Source: an uncultured Spartobacteria bacterium (GTDB lineage: Bacteria; Verrucomicrobiota; Verrucomicrobiia; Chthoniobacterales; Chthoniobacteraceae). From it: a stretch of DNA of 64,000 nucleotides. Where the stretch lies: NCBI GenBank assembly GCA_903919125.1, contig CAIXGS010000045.1, positions 1 through 64,000 on the forward strand, written 5' to 3'. Below the pieces are notes generated by a model. It was not told the origin of the DNA and searched no databases. It saw only the letters and a list, made by a program, of their open reading frames with translations. This document shows, in pieces, positions 46,807 through 56,948 of the stretch (the stretch's first letter is position 1; the number at the start of each line of letters is the position of its first letter). The position numbers and the translations under genes were made by a program.

Positions 46807-49728
46807 ATGGCTAGAGAAAGCATCCGAATACTCGGAGCCCGCCAGCATAATCTCAAGAACCTCTCCCTGGAAATTCCACGAGAGCGGTTGGTCGTGATTA
46901 CGGGACTGAGCGGCTCAGGCAAAAGTTCGCTCGCCTTCGACACGCTCTACGCCGAGGGGCAGCGCCGTTATGTGGAAAGCCTTTCGGCATATGCGCGCCA
47001 GTTTTTGGACCAACTGCAAAAGCCGGACGTGGACTTTATCGAGGGACTTTCCCCCGCCATCGCCATCGAACAGCGCACTTCAGGTGGCAGCCCGCGCTCG
47101 ACCATCGCCACGCAGACCGAAATTTACGATTATCTGCGCCTGCTTTACGCCTCCGCAGGCCAACCCCACGACCCTGTTTCCGGAGAACCCGTACGCCGCC
47201 TCACCGCGCAACAAATCGTCGACCAAATTCTTGCGTTCCCGCTCGAAAGCCGTCTCATCCTGCTCGCACCCATCGTCTCCCAACAAGAGGGCGAATTTCG
47301 CGACGTCCTCGAACGTCTCAAGCGGGACGGATTTCTGCGCGCACGAATCGACGGCCAAATCGTCGAACTTTCCGGCCCGCCGCCTGTAACCAAGCTGGCC
47401 GCAGGCGTTCCGCATTCCATCGAGGTCGTGGTGGATCGCCTCATTTTGAAGGAAGGAGTGCGCCCGCGACTTGCTGAATCCGTGGACCTCGCACTCAAAC
47501 TCGGACGCAACCGGCTTTTTCTTTTACTCCAAAATTCTTTCGGCGAAGCAAGCGGGCTACATACTTTTTCAACGGCTTACGCCAACCCAAACACGGGCTT
47601 TGAAATGCCCGAACTCACTCCGAAACATTTCTCATTTAATAGCCACATAGGGGCGTGTCCGGTATGTCAGGGGTTGGGGACACGTCTGAAAATCGACCCG
47701 GATCTCGTCGTGCCAGACACCGATAAAACGCTCGCAGGAGGCGCAATCGCACCTTGGGCCAAAGCGAGTAAAACCTTAGAACCCTTTTACCAAGCCCTTC
47801 TGGAAAAACTTGCGGCCCAATACAAAGTGTCCACCGACCTTCCCTGGTGTCTCCTGCCGGAGACCTTTCGCACAGTCCTTCTCGAAGGCTCCGCCGAGCG
47901 GTCGCTTTCCCTGCCTTCACTCGAACCGGGCAAAGCAGCGAAGCGCCCCTTTGAAGGCGTACTGGCTCAACTCCAAGCACTTTACGAAGCCACAGAAAGC
48001 GAGGCGGGGCGTCAACGCCTGCGCCAATTCATGGGGCTCCAACCCTGTCCAACCTGCCAAGGCGCTCGACTGCGACCAGAACTGCTCGCCGTAAAACTCA
48101 GCGCCCAATTAGAAGGACCAAACGGAAAAACAACACAGCTCGGGATCGCTGCGTTTTGCGCAAAAACAATCGAGTACGCTCAATCCTTCATTCAGGCGCT
48201 GGTGCTGGATGAATCCTTGGCATTCGTCACCTCGGAAGTGCGCCGCGAATTATCCAACAGACTCCGCTTTCTCAATGAAGTCGGCTTGGGTTACCTCAAT
48301 CTCGACCGCAAAAGTGGCTCCCTGTCCGGCGGCGAATCCCAGCGCATCCGGCTCGCCACCCAAATCGGCTCCGGCTTGGCAGGCTGCCTCTACGTGCTGG
48401 ACGAGCCCAGTATCGGACTGCACCAACGCGACAACGATCGCCTCATCGAGACGCTGCGCCGCCTGCGCGACTTGGGTAACTCCGTCATCGTCGTCGAACA
48501 TGATGAGGACACCATCCGCGCCGCTGACTACGTCGTGGACATGGGCCCGGGCGCGGGCGTGCGCGGCGGACAAATCGTCGCAGCGGGCACGCCAGCCGAA
48601 GTCGCAGCCGCGCCGGAATCGCTCACCGGACAGTACCTTTCCGGCAAAGCTCGCATCCCAATCCCGAAAAACCGGACGCGTCCGACCACGCCCCGCTCCC
48701 AGATGGAGCGCACGCACCAGTCGGCCGGTTGGTTGAGCCTCTTGGACGTCACCGAAAACAACCTGCGCGGCGTGGATGCCCACTTCCCCTTAGGCTGCAT
48801 GACGTGCGTAAGCGGCGTGTCGGGTTCCGGAAAATCCACATTGGTTGACGACGTCTTACGACGCGTCTTGTCGCGCAAATTACATCGCTCCAAGGAAAAG
48901 CCAGGCGCCCACGCACAACTGCGCGGCGTAGAGCAAGTGGACAAAGTCATTGTCATCGATCAGGCCCCCATAGGTCGCACCCCGCGTTCTAATCCAGTGA
49001 CTTATGTGGGCGCATTCACCGCCATACGCGAACTCTTCGCCAGCCTTCCAGCTTCCCGGGTCCGGGGTTACGACGGAGGCCGATTTTCTTTCAACGTGAA
49101 AGGCGGCCGTTGCGAAGCTTGCGAGGGGGACGGCGTCAAACGCATCGAGATGCATTTCCTTGCCGACGTTTTTGTCGAATGCGAGTTGTGTCACGGTCGC
49201 CGTTACAATCGTGAAACCTTGGAGGTCACCTACAAAGGAAACAACATCGCTGACATCCTCGACATGACAGTCGATGACGCCCACCGGTTCTTTCGCAATG
49301 TGCCGCAAGTTGCCGATAAACTGCTCGCCTTGGAGGACGTCGGGCTCGGCTATGTGCGCCTCGGCCAGTCCGGTGCAACACTTTCTGGCGGAGAAGCCCA
49401 GCGCATCAAACTCGCCGCTGAACTCTCTCGCAAAGCCACCGGACAGACCGTTTACATTTTGGACGAACCCACCACAGGGCTGCATTTCGCAGACATTCAA
49501 AAACTCCTCGAGGTTCTCTTTAAACTGCGCGACGCCGGCAACACCCTCATCATCATCGAGCACAATTTAGAAGTCCTTAAGTGCGCCGATTGGATCCTAG
49601 ACCTCGGACCCGAAGGCGGCGGCGCGGGGGGCCAAATTGTGGTAGAAGGCACTCCTGAAATGGTGGCGCAATGTTCAGCATCGCACACGGGACGCTATCT
49701 CGCCAAAGTCTTACCTCCACTCGCATAA
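46807..49728 (+). CDS. uvrA: Excinuclease ABC subunit A
   Basis: A 973-residue nucleotide-excision-repair ATPase that finds bulky DNA lesions and loads UvrB. The ATG at 46807 starts directly at [19 protein letters not shown]; an open frame continues 84 codons upstream but is not family-like and overlaps the divergent H-box gene. Walker A motifs are GLSGSGKS (33-40) and GVSGSGKS in the second half. The two signature motifs are LSGGESQRI and LSGGEAQRI. Zinc-binding cysteines are in CPVCQG, CPTCQG, CEACEG and CELCHG. A TPR-protein gene starts 7 bp after the stop. Confidence 0.97.
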   Translation: MARESIRILGARQHNLKNLSLEIPRERLVVITGLSGSGKSSLAFDTLYAEGQRRYVESLSAYARQFLDQLQKPDVDFIEGLSPAIAIEQRTSGGSPRSTIATQTEIYDYLRLLYASAGQPHDPVSGEPVRRLTAQQIVDQILAFPLESRLILLAPIVSQQEGEFRDVLERLKRDGFLRARIDGQIVELSGPPPVTKLAAGVPHSIEVVVDRLILKEGVRPRLAESVDLALKLGRNRLFLLLQNSFGEASGLHTFSTAYANPNTGFEMPELTPKHFSFNSHIGACPVCQGLGTRLKIDPDLVVPDTDKTLAGGAIAPWAKASKTLEPFYQALLEKLAAQYKVSTDLPWCLLPETFRTVLLEGSAERSLSLPSLEPGKAAKRPFEGVLAQLQALYEATESEAGRQRLRQFMGLQPCPTCQGARLRPELLAVKLSAQLEGPNGKTTQLGIAAFCAKTIEYAQSFIQALVLDESLAFVTSEVRRELSNRLRFLNEVGLGYLNLDRKSGSLSGGESQRIRLATQIGSGLAGCLYVLDEPSIGLHQRDNDRLIETLRRLRDLGNSVIVVEHDEDTIRAADYVVDMGPGAGVRGGQIVAAGTPAEVAAAPESLTGQYLSGKARIPIPKNRTRPTTPRSQMERTHQSAGWLSLLDVTENNLRGVDAHFPLGCMTCVSGVSGSGKSTLVDDVLRRVLSRKLHRSKEKPGAHAQLRGVEQVDKVIVIDQAPIGRTPRSNPVTYVGAFTAIRELFASLPASRVRGYDGGRFSFNVKGGRCEACEGDGVKRIEMHFLADVFVECELCHGRRYNRETLEVTYKGNNIADILDMTVDDAHRFFRNVPQVADKLLALEDVGLGYVRLGQSGATLSGGEAQRIKLAAELSRKATGQTVYILDEPTTGLHFADIQKLLEVLFKLRDAGNTLIIIEHNLEVLKCADWILDLGPEGGGAGGQIVVEGTPEMVAQCSASHTGRYLAKVLPPLA

Positions 49729-49735
49729 ATAGCCC

Positions 49736-52261
49736 GTGAAGGCCTCCTTTTTTAAAACCCGTTTTCGCAAGCCAACCGTCAGCCTACGCCTCGTCGCCGG
49801 CTTGTGGGGTTGCATGGCAGTCTCGCCCGCTTCCAGCAGCGCACAGGACCTCGCCGAAGAACTGCAAGCAGCACGTGGTGCCCTCTCCAAAAACGAGACG
49901 CACCGGGCTATAGGCATTTTGGAAACCGCACTCAAACAACTGCCCGCCGCAGAAGGTGAGTCCACACCACTCCGTGTGCTCCTGGCGCAGGCGTACTTGC
50001 GCGATGGCCGTGCGGGACCAATTACGGAGTTGCTTCGAGGGCTGGAGCGACAACCCGAGGCGGCCCTCTGCCTAGCGCAGGTGGCGCTACAAAAAGAACG
50101 TTGGAACGCAGCAGCGGCGCAATTCGCAGAGGCTAGGACGCTCGGAGCAGACCCGGTGACCTGCGCATTGGGTCGGGCGCAGGCGTTGCCACAACTGGAA
50201 CGGAGCGTCGAGGCGGAGGTGGAATTGCGAGCACTAGAAGAAATGGCTCTCGGAGGAAACGCCGTACGTCTGGCGCTGTGTGGGGTGCTGATCGAACGGG
50301 GCGCAACGGAGGAAGCTCGCGCCGTTTTGGAGCGGGTCTCTCAACCAGAGGCAGCAGAGGCGCAATACGCCCGAGTTTTGCGAGCCCGGTTTTTGTTGAG
50401 CGACGCAAATTGGAACGAGGCCGAGGCTGAGTTTAACGCTATTTTGACTGCGCGCACTGCTGTTCCGAGCGAGGTGCTGCTCGGCGCCGTGCTAGGTCGG
50501 GCGGAGGCGAGCGAACAGGGACAAGCCCCTGCGATCGCGGCGCGGGGTCTGCTGCAATTTCTACAGAGCCCGCGAGAGTTGCCGGGCGCAGAGCCTCTTT
50601 TTCGCAAGCTGGCCATCTCGCTCAGCGAATCCCGAGAGCCTGCGGAGTCCGAACTTCGCGCCCTCACCCGTTCGGGCTCGCCGGCTTACAGGGCGCTGGC
50701 TCAATTTTATCTGGCGCAGTTTTATTTCCACTTGGGAAAACCAGCCAAGGCGACCGAAACACTCCAGACATTCTGCGAGGAGTTTCCAACCCATCGCCTG
50801 CTAGGCACCGCTCTACTGCAACGCGCAGAGCAGGCCTCGGATCTGGGAAACCATCGGGAATCCATCCGACTGCTGAACGAGGCCCAAACCCACGCCGAGG
50901 ACCCCCGTCTGCAACGCCTTCTCCAGATGCGCCACGCATTCGTGGCCTTTCACATGAAGGCGTTCGACCTTGCTCTAGACGACTTCACCAAGGCGGGCGA
51001 ACGCTGGCCAGAACTGCGCGTCGAAGCCTCCTACAACGCCGGACTCTGTGCCGTGCACCTCGCTAATTTTAAGCGCGCCACACGCGAATGGGAGCTTTTG
51101 AAAAACACCCCGGAAAGCGGCGTACTCGCAGACGAATTGGAACTCGAAATCGCCCTCCACCGCGCCTCCCTCGCTCAGCCTCAGGCCGACGATGCGCTGC
51201 AATCTTTCCTGCGGTCTCATCCCAACCACCCACGCGTCGGAGATGCCCGCGTCGCCCTGGCTGAGCTTTGCAGCCTCGAGGCGGACCGTCCCCAAACCGG
51301 CGTCGGTCCGGGGAGCTCGCGAGCCCTGCGTGAACGCGCCACTTCACTTCTGCGCACCGTTGCCAACGATCCGCAGTCCACCCAAGCAGCGATGCAGGCC
51401 AAAGCACTCGCCATCTTTTTGGCCGATGCACCCGAGGCCCGCAATGAGGACGAGGTACTGCAACAAGGAGAAACTTTTGTGCGAGAGTATCCAAATTCGC
51501 CGCTACTCGGACAGATTCGGATGAAGTTGGGGGAGGTGTATTTCCGCCGCAAAGATTACGCAAACGCAGAAGCTCAGTTTGCAACTCTCGCCGCCCAAAA
51601 ACCCGAGGCCACACTTGCGGAAACCGCTCTCTACCTCGCTGGGCAGTGCGCTTCCAGTCTGCTCAACCCAGGCTCGGTGGATCGTGCTCTTTCTTATTGG
51701 GACAAGGTGGCCCAAGGCAATGGAGCGCTCCGATGGAAAGCTCGCTATCAACAAGCGGCGGTAAAAAGTCGCCTCGGCGAGGAAGGTGAAGGCGCCGTTC
51801 TTTTTGATTTAATTCTAAGCGCCACCGAAGGCGTGGATCCCGAGCTTCGGGCGGCGGCGCGCTGCGGCAAGGCAGACGCCCTACTTTCCTTGGCAAAACG
51901 CAAAGGTGACGCGCTGGAAGCGGCTCTGAGTGAGTACCGCAAACTGGCAGCTTCTGGAGTGGAGCCGGTTTGGCGAAATCAGGCGCTTTACAAAGTGGGA
52001 AAAGCGCTGGAATCCAGCCAACCAGAGGAAGCATTGAAGGCGTTCTACGCCGTTTTGGATGCGCCAGGATCCCAAGAAGCCGGTGAGTTTTTTTGGCTCC
52101 ACAAAGCCGGCTTCGACGCCGCGCGCTTGCTAGAAACTCGAAACGCATGGCGCGATGCCGTTGCCCTTTATGAGCGACTGGCCACGCTGGGCGGACCCCG
52201 AGGCACCGAGGCCCGTCAGCGCGCCCTTCAACTGCGTTTGGAGCGTTTTCTGTGGGATTAA
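49736..52261 (+). CDS. Secreted TPR-repeat protein downstream of uvrA
   Basis: An 841-residue protein with a GTG start at 49736 and a signal peptide ending near residue 37 (SSSAQD). It is made of tetratricopeptide-like helical repeats, for example AQFYFHLGKPAKATETLQTF, AFDLALDDFTKAGERWPELR and KDYANAEAQFATLAAQKPEA. Several repeats resemble the YbgF/BamD-type outer-membrane TPR families. No catalytic domain is evident. It is 7 bp from uvrA, but as an exported protein it is not likely to act in repair. Confidence 0.85.
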   Translation: MKASFFKTRFRKPTVSLRLVAGLWGCMAVSPASSSAQDLAEELQAARGALSKNETHRAIGILETALKQLPAAEGESTPLRVLLAQAYLRDGRAGPITELLRGLERQPEAALCLAQVALQKERWNAAAAQFAEARTLGADPVTCALGRAQALPQLERSVEAEVELRALEEMALGGNAVRLALCGVLIERGATEEARAVLERVSQPEAAEAQYARVLRARFLLSDANWNEAEAEFNAILTARTAVPSEVLLGAVLGRAEASEQGQAPAIAARGLLQFLQSPRELPGAEPLFRKLAISLSESREPAESELRALTRSGSPAYRALAQFYLAQFYFHLGKPAKATETLQTFCEEFPTHRLLGTALLQRAEQASDLGNHRESIRLLNEAQTHAEDPRLQRLLQMRHAFVAFHMKAFDLALDDFTKAGERWPELRVEASYNAGLCAVHLANFKRATREWELLKNTPESGVLADELELEIALHRASLAQPQADDALQSFLRSHPNHPRVGDARVALAELCSLEADRPQTGVGPGSSRALRERATSLLRTVANDPQSTQAAMQAKALAIFLADAPEARNEDEVLQQGETFVREYPNSPLLGQIRMKLGEVYFRRKDYANAEAQFATLAAQKPEATLAETALYLAGQCASSLLNPGSVDRALSYWDKVAQGNGALRWKARYQQAAVKSRLGEEGEGAVLFDLILSATEGVDPELRAAARCGKADALLSLAKRKGDALEAALSEYRKLAASGVEPVWRNQALYKVGKALESSQPEEALKAFYAVLDAPGSQEAGEFFWLHKAGFDAARLLETRNAWRDAVALYERLATLGGPRGTEARQRALQLRLERFLWD

Positions 52262-52380
52262 GAACCTCCTGCACTTAGCCACGACCGCACCTCATTTGAG
52301 GAATACGACCTTGCCAAGAGCCACTCAGTCTGAGCTTTCTAAGATTCACCAAAGGACTCACCCCACAATCCCCTAGCCTT

Positions 52381-52800
52381 ATGAACTCTCACTCATCGAA
52401 TGACCGTGACGGCGGTTTTCTCAGCGACTTATTCACGGAATCCGGCACGTCCGCCCGGCTGTTTTGGCAAGTGCTGCAAGGTCTTTTGATTCTCGTCTCG
52501 TGTGTTTCGATGCTTCTCGAAATCTACGAGCCATACCGAATTGGCTTCTCCGGCTTTATCGTCACGCTGGAACTGACCGCTATAGGATTCTTGACCATCG
52601 ACTATCTCGGGAGCCTCTACTTCGCTCCCGATCGACTTGGCTACGCAATTGGATTCTGGGGCTTGGTGGATCTTCTTTCGGTTCTTCCCTTCTATCTGCT
52701 CATGTTAAATCCCAGCTCGGCAGTAGTGATCAAGGCGCTGCGAACACTCCGATTCCTCCGATTGGTTCGGCTTTGGCGAATCGCCCGCGGTGGATTTTAA
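52381..52800 (+). CDS. Stand-alone voltage-sensor domain protein (ion-channel S1-S4, no pore)
   Basis: A 139-residue membrane protein with four predicted helices: S1 (about 27-47), S2 (about 58-80), S3 (LVDLLSVLPFYLLML, about 95-110) and S4 (KALRTLRFLRLVRLWRIAR, about 118-136). S4 has seven basic residues, each three apart, the hallmark of voltage sensors. S2 and S3 carry the usual acids (E, D, D). The frame stops three residues after S4, and no pore segment or TVGYGD filter occurs in any frame before the LysR gene 60 bp on. It is either a natural voltage-sensor-only protein or the remnant of a potassium channel. The leader is CCCCTAGCCTT before ATG. Confidence 0.7.
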   Translation: MNSHSSNDRDGGFLSDLFTESGTSARLFWQVLQGLLILVSCVSMLLEIYEPYRIGFSGFIVTLELTAIGFLTIDYLGSLYFAPDRLGYAIGFWGLVDLLSVLPFYLLMLNPSSAVVIKALRTLRFLRLVRLWRIARGGF

Positions 52801-52860
52801 CCCCGCGGCGCGCCTATCAATTCTTCGAACAACAGCCCTCCCCAGCGAACGGCCTCAGAA

Positions 52861-53739
52861 CTACCGGGAAAGTTTTGAGTTCCGCAGGATGGCTCGAAAC
52901 ACCGTGGCGCCAGGAGATGGAGCCTGCCCTGCACGACTCAGGAGCGCTACTTGCCGTTCCAACTTTGTTCCGGCCAGAGGAAGCGCGACACACCCCGCCG
53001 TCTTGACCCGGGTAGCGAGTTTAGGAAGCAGCGCAACGCCCAAGCCCGCCGCAACCAAGGAGCGAATCGTTTCCAGCTCGCTGCTCTCGCAGGCAATACG
53101 CGGTTCAAATCCAGCTGCACGACAAGCGCTTAGAGCGACGTCTCTTGCGCGCCCCTTGTACAGGATGAATGGTTTCAGACCGAGGCTGGCAAGCTCCACG
53201 TTCCGAGTTCCAGCCAAAAACTCACCCCTTGGCGCGAGCAACACGAAAGGTTCACTGAATAAAACCTCCTCCTCAAATCCAACGCCACCCGCAGGAAGCT
53301 GTACCGCGCCGAACTCCACACGCCCGTGCTCCACCCATTGCAATACCGTCTCCGAAGTACCCTCGAAAAGAGCGAGTTCCACCAAGGGGTGCCGCTTACG
53401 AAACTCCGCGATCGCAGCAGGCAGCAGGCAAGCGCTCACCGACGGAATCGCGCCAATGCTGAGCCGTCCACCCCGAAGCCCCGCAATTTCCCGGACCGCG
53501 TTTTTCGCCGCGAGCGCCCTTTCCAGAAGCACTTCAGCATGCGAACGCAGCGTGTCTCCCGCTGCGGTTAAAACACTTTCGCGATGTCCCCGATGGAAAA
53601 GAGGCGTGCCAAGTTCGCTTTCTAATTTTCGGATCTGCTCACTTAAAGCCGTTTGCGCTAAATTCAGGCGGGCCGCAGCGCGAGTGAAGTTACGCTGGCG
53701 AGCCGCTTCCAAGAAGTATTCAAGCTGGTAGAGTTCCAT
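52861..53739 (-). CDS. LysR-family transcriptional regulator
   Basis: A 292-residue regulator. I start it at the ATG at 53737-53739 (MELYQLEYFLEAARQRNFTR); a start 7 codons upstream exists. The winged helix-turn-helix spans about 1-60 (AAARLNLAQTALSEQIRKLE), and the effector-binding domain covers the rest. It is divergent from the oxidoreductase gene, with 70 bp between start codons, the usual setting for a regulator of the neighbouring operon. Its inducer is unknown, most likely a substrate of the OYE/aldolase pair. Confidence 0.92.
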   Translation of the reverse strand: MELYQLEYFLEAARQRNFTRAAARLNLAQTALSEQIRKLESELGTPLFHRGHRESVLTAAGDTLRSHAEVLLERALAAKNAVREIAGLRGGRLSIGAIPSVSACLLPAAIAEFRKRHPLVELALFEGTSETVLQWVEHGRVEFGAVQLPAGGVGFEEEVLFSEPFVLLAPRGEFLAGTRNVELASLGLKPFILYKGRARDVALSACRAAGFEPRIACESSELETIRSLVAAGLGVALLPKLATRVKTAGCVALPLAGTKLERQVALLSRAGQAPSPGATVFRAILRNSKLSR

Positions 53740-53743
53740 CGGT

Positions 53744-53757
53744 TTTTCCGTTGAAAA
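53744..53757. promoter_or_regulatory. Possible LysR operator, TTTTC-N4-GAAAA
   Basis: A perfect inverted repeat TTTTCCGTTGAAAA lies between the divergent lysR and oxidoreductase genes and contains the T-N11-A pattern typical of LysR-type boxes. It is 4 bp upstream of the lysR start codon, which would also allow autorepression. Confidence 0.4.
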
Positions 53758-53809
53758 CAAGCGGAAAGCTGTGTTTTACCAGTGGCAGAATGCGGTAATA
53801 ACTTCGGGC

Positions 53810-55297
53810 ATGTCCAACACATCCCTCTTCAGTGCCCCCGTCCGGCTTGGAGCCGTTAAATCTTTGGCAGACTTCCAGGTGGTCTGCCAGAATCTCGGGA
53901 TTGATTTGCCCGCTGAAGAGCCTACCCAAGGCGTCTCTCCCTTGGCTGAACCTGCCAAAGTGTCGCTCAACGGAAGAAGGCCCGGCAACCGCATCGCAAT
54001 TCATCCCATGGAAGGCTGGGACGCCACGCACACCGGCGGCACAACCGAAGAGGTCCGCCGCCGCTGGCAGCGCTTCGGGGAAAGTGGCGCCAAGATTATT
54101 TGCGGAGGCGAGGCGATGGCGGTGAGGCCTGATGGAAGGGCCAATCCCAACCAGCTTATTTTAAGCGAACAAAACAAAGGTGAAATCGCCGAGCTCACCC
54201 AAATCCTTCGCCACGCTCATGCAGAGCGCTACGGAGACGCCGAGGATGTGGTCATCGGCTTCCAGTTAACTCATTCGGGGCGCTTCTGCCGTCCCAATGA
54301 AAAGTCCCGCTGGGAATCCCGCGTAGCCTACCGACATCCGCTGCTGGACACCAAGTTTCAGGTCAAAAGCGACGCTCAAATCCTAAGCGACGACGAACTC
54401 GAAGTGCTCATTGGGGACTTCGTTCGCGCAGCAAGAGTGGCGTACGAAGCCGGGGCGGATTTCGTCGATGTCAAACACTGCCACGGCTATCTCCTACACG
54501 AGTTCCTCGGCGCTCATACACGCCCGGGCAAGTTCGGCGGCTCCTTCGAAAACCGTACCCGTATCCTGCGGGAAATTGTGGCCGGCATTCGTGCAGACCA
54601 AAACCCAGTGGATATCGGCGTACGCCTGAGCATTTTTGATATGGTACCCTTTCGCCCAAATCCGGCGACAGCGGAGCCTGGGAAACCAGGAATCGGTATG
54701 CCGGAGGACTTTTCGCAGCTGCTCCCCTACGTTTACGGATTTGGGATGCGGAAAGATTTGCCCACTGAGATCGACCTCTCTGAGACGCATCTTTTCGCGA
54801 AACTTTGCGGAGACTTGGGGATTAAAGTCCTCAATACCACCGCAGGCTCACCCTATTACAATCCGCACCTTCAGCGTCCCGCGGTGTTCCCGCCCAGCGA
54901 CGGATATCGCCCCGCTTATGATCCTCTCGTTGATGTAGCCCGCCAAATAAACGCCGTAAAGGAGCTCAAAGCCCAAGCTCCCGAAGGTCTTTTCCTCATC
55001 GGCTCGGGCTACACTTACCTGCAGGAATTCCTTCCCGCAGTGGCGTCGGCCGTGCTGCGGCTGGGTTGGGCCGATGGTATCGGAGTTGGGCGCGCGGTTC
55101 TTTCCTACCCCGAACTTCTGAGCGACGCCGCCGCTGGGCGCACACTGGAAAAAAAGCGGATATGCCGGACTTTCAGCGACTGCACCACCGCGCCACGAAA
55201 CGGGCTCATCAGCGGGTGTTATCCACTGGATAAATTCTACACTCAAAAGCCCGAGTTCGCTAAACTGAAAGAGATCAAAAAAACCATGGGCGCCTAA
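53810..55297 (+). CDS. NADH:flavin oxidoreductase, Old Yellow Enzyme-like
   Basis: A 495-residue FMN-dependent TIM-barrel protein. The ATG at 53810 (MSNTSLFSAPVRLG) is preferred to a start 13 codons upstream. OYE features are FQLTHSGRFCRPNE, DFVDVKHCHGYLLHEFLGAHTR and a C-terminal LIGSGYTYLQEF phosphate-binding strand. It is longer than single-domain OYEs (about 360) and shorter than the iron-sulfur 2,4-dienoyl-CoA reductase type (about 650); the C-terminus has a cysteine (RICRTFSDC), but no full iron-sulfur motif was seen. It likely reduces or isomerises an unsaturated carbonyl compound. It sits 22 bp before a DapA-like gene and is divergent from lysR. Confidence 0.85.
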   Translation: MSNTSLFSAPVRLGAVKSLADFQVVCQNLGIDLPAEEPTQGVSPLAEPAKVSLNGRRPGNRIAIHPMEGWDATHTGGTTEEVRRRWQRFGESGAKIICGGEAMAVRPDGRANPNQLILSEQNKGEIAELTQILRHAHAERYGDAEDVVIGFQLTHSGRFCRPNEKSRWESRVAYRHPLLDTKFQVKSDAQILSDDELEVLIGDFVRAARVAYEAGADFVDVKHCHGYLLHEFLGAHTRPGKFGGSFENRTRILREIVAGIRADQNPVDIGVRLSIFDMVPFRPNPATAEPGKPGIGMPEDFSQLLPYVYGFGMRKDLPTEIDLSETHLFAKLCGDLGIKVLNTTAGSPYYNPHLQRPAVFPPSDGYRPAYDPLVDVARQINAVKELKAQAPEGLFLIGSGYTYLQEFLPAVASAVLRLGWADGIGVGRAVLSYPELLSDAAAGRTLEKKRICRTFSDCTTAPRNGLISGCYPLDKFYTQKPEFAKLKEIKKTMGA

Positions 55298-55319
55298 GTC
55301 CGGTTCAAAACGCATCTAT

Positions 55320-56444
55320 ATGAAGCCGCTCATCTCACTCCCCGAAGACTTAACGCCACAAACCCATTGGCTGGAGACCTGCTGGGCGTGGACTCCGGAG
55401 GAAACGCTGGTGGATCACTCGACCAAAGCGCGTCTGTGCGCCGCCGCGCTGCTCCCCTTCCAAGACGGCCAGCCAGACTGGGGCGGTTTTACGCGCAGCA
55501 TTCGGTGGATGCTCAAGGCAGCGGACTATTACGGGGTGGAGTTGGTGCCCGTGCTCAACGCGGATACCGGATATATTTTCCAATTAGATAACGCGATGTA
55601 CGCGGAAGTGCTGCGCCGGTTCAGAGCTGAATTTCCGGAGTTGCGTTTTATTGCAGGCGTGACGGCGAGGGGCGCAGAAGGGGATTCAGAGTTTCAGGCG
55701 GAGCGCTATCGGCCTCTCATGGACATCGTGCAACAGCACGATAATTGCGAGGTCATGCTTATGACTTCCAAACGCCTAAACGCTTTGGGTCCGGAACGCC
55801 GCCGGGACGCCTACTACGCCCTCGCCGAATGGCTTGTGCGACCCGGAATTGTGCACGCTCTGGAGCCTGCATTTGTTTCTTGGGCGACTCCCTACGAGCC
55901 TTGGCTGTTGTGGCAACTCGCCTTACACCCCAAATTTGTCGGCGGGAAAATCAGCACTCTCGACGAACCTCACCTACTTTACTGGGCGGCCATGTGCCGG
56001 GCGTTGAAACTCGATTTCGCACCTCACAGTGGCGATGACTTCGGAATTCCTTCCGCAATTAAAATGGGACTTCCACTGCTCATCGGCGCGGCAGTCACCG
56101 GAGCTCCCTGGATTTGCGCGGCCAAGGATATGTGGCTCAATGACGACGCCCCCGGAAAGAGATTCCCAACAGACACAGGTGGCTTCGACACTCGCGTCTA
56201 CAAGGTATTCGAAGCAGTGCAATCCTTGGAAGACCAAGTGTTCCGACTAGACGCAAACCACAGCGCTGCGGCGTACAAACACAGCACCGCGCACGCCTTG
56301 AAGCAACTTGGCATCTTGGCCTCAAACGAGTCGCACCCGATGTGTCACGACCTTCGCGGCGCCGATGAATCAGCGCGCATGGAAGAGGCACTTCGACGGC
56401 CGATAAGAATCGCCCAAAAGTTGGGCATCCCCTACGGCGCGTGA
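55320..56444 (+). CDS. DapA-like class I aldolase/lyase family protein
   Basis: A 374-residue protein of the dihydrodipicolinate synthase superfamily. The barrel includes YYGVELVPVLNADTG, a GVTARG segment and FVGGKISTLDEP, whose lysine fits the Schiff-base position. It is 70-80 residues longer than DapA and lacks the clear DapA signatures, so lysine synthesis is doubtful; a retro-aldol role in carbohydrate or aromatic-acid catabolism is more likely. It shares a strand with the OYE-like gene 22 bp upstream and probably acts on its product. Confidence 0.75.
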   Translation: MKPLISLPEDLTPQTHWLETCWAWTPEETLVDHSTKARLCAAALLPFQDGQPDWGGFTRSIRWMLKAADYYGVELVPVLNADTGYIFQLDNAMYAEVLRRFRAEFPELRFIAGVTARGAEGDSEFQAERYRPLMDIVQQHDNCEVMLMTSKRLNALGPERRRDAYYALAEWLVRPGIVHALEPAFVSWATPYEPWLLWQLALHPKFVGGKISTLDEPHLLYWAAMCRALKLDFAPHSGDDFGIPSAIKMGLPLLIGAAVTGAPWICAAKDMWLNDDAPGKRFPTDTGGFDTRVYKVFEAVQSLEDQVFRLDANHSAAAYKHSTAHALKQLGILASNESHPMCHDLRGADESARMEEALRRPIRIAQKLGIPYGA

Positions 56445-56555
56445 CGTTGCGGAACTCCTTTTCCAAACCGGCAAAAGCTGATGCAGACAGCAGCTTATTT
56501 TGACAAAAATCGCTCGCACCAATGCCAATCTCCAAAAGCAGGCTATAGTTAAGGT

Positions 56556-56948
56556 ATGAATGAATTTACGATGCGGTGGCTCATCACAGGCGCCGCGTGC
56601 GCTGGGGCTCTAGCAGCTGCAGGAGCGCGTTTGGGGACGCTCACAAACTGGGTTTTACTTGCGATCTGGCTGGGCTTTTCGAACGCCGCCCCCCGACCAC
56701 TCCTGCTGCAGCTGCGAACCAAGCATATTCTCTGGTTGCTACTCGCGGCGTTGGGCGGCCTCAATACGCTGCTTTTTCTCACACTCAATTGCTGGTCGCC
56801 CGCCATGATTCCACCCGCTTCCCTACCGCTTGCCCTCGCCATCATCGGCGCGACGTTGTGCAGTTGGGCCGCTTCCTCGCGTTTTCGTGCCCACGATGGA
56901 CGCTGGCACTGGATCACGTATCATGGACAAGTTCATCAAACCGCATGA
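56556..56948 (+). CDS. Small membrane protein of unknown function
   Basis: A 130-residue hydrophobic protein with about four candidate membrane segments (about 8-24, 30-46, 58-78 and 84-104) and a polar C-terminal tail with several histidines. No family was recognised. Its stop codon overlaps an in-frame trpF start by ATGA (56945-56948), which suggests translational coupling to trpF. A functional link to tryptophan synthesis is not implied. Confidence 0.5.
   Translation: MNEFTMRWLITGAACAGALAAAGARLGTLTNWVLLAIWLGFSNAAPRPLLLQLRTKHILWLLLAALGGLNTLLFLTLNCWSPAMIPPASLPLALAIIGATLCSWAASSRFRAHDGRWHWITYHGQVHQTA

Noticed and set aside
52801-52860. A frameshifted pore domain after the voltage sensor
   Set aside because: No frame in this stretch or into the LysR gene shows a pore helix or TVGYGD filter.
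52790-53731. 313-codon plus-strand frame opposite the LysR gene
   Set aside because: The LysR protein is clear on the minus strand; the frame is Ser/Arg-rich and unlike any family.
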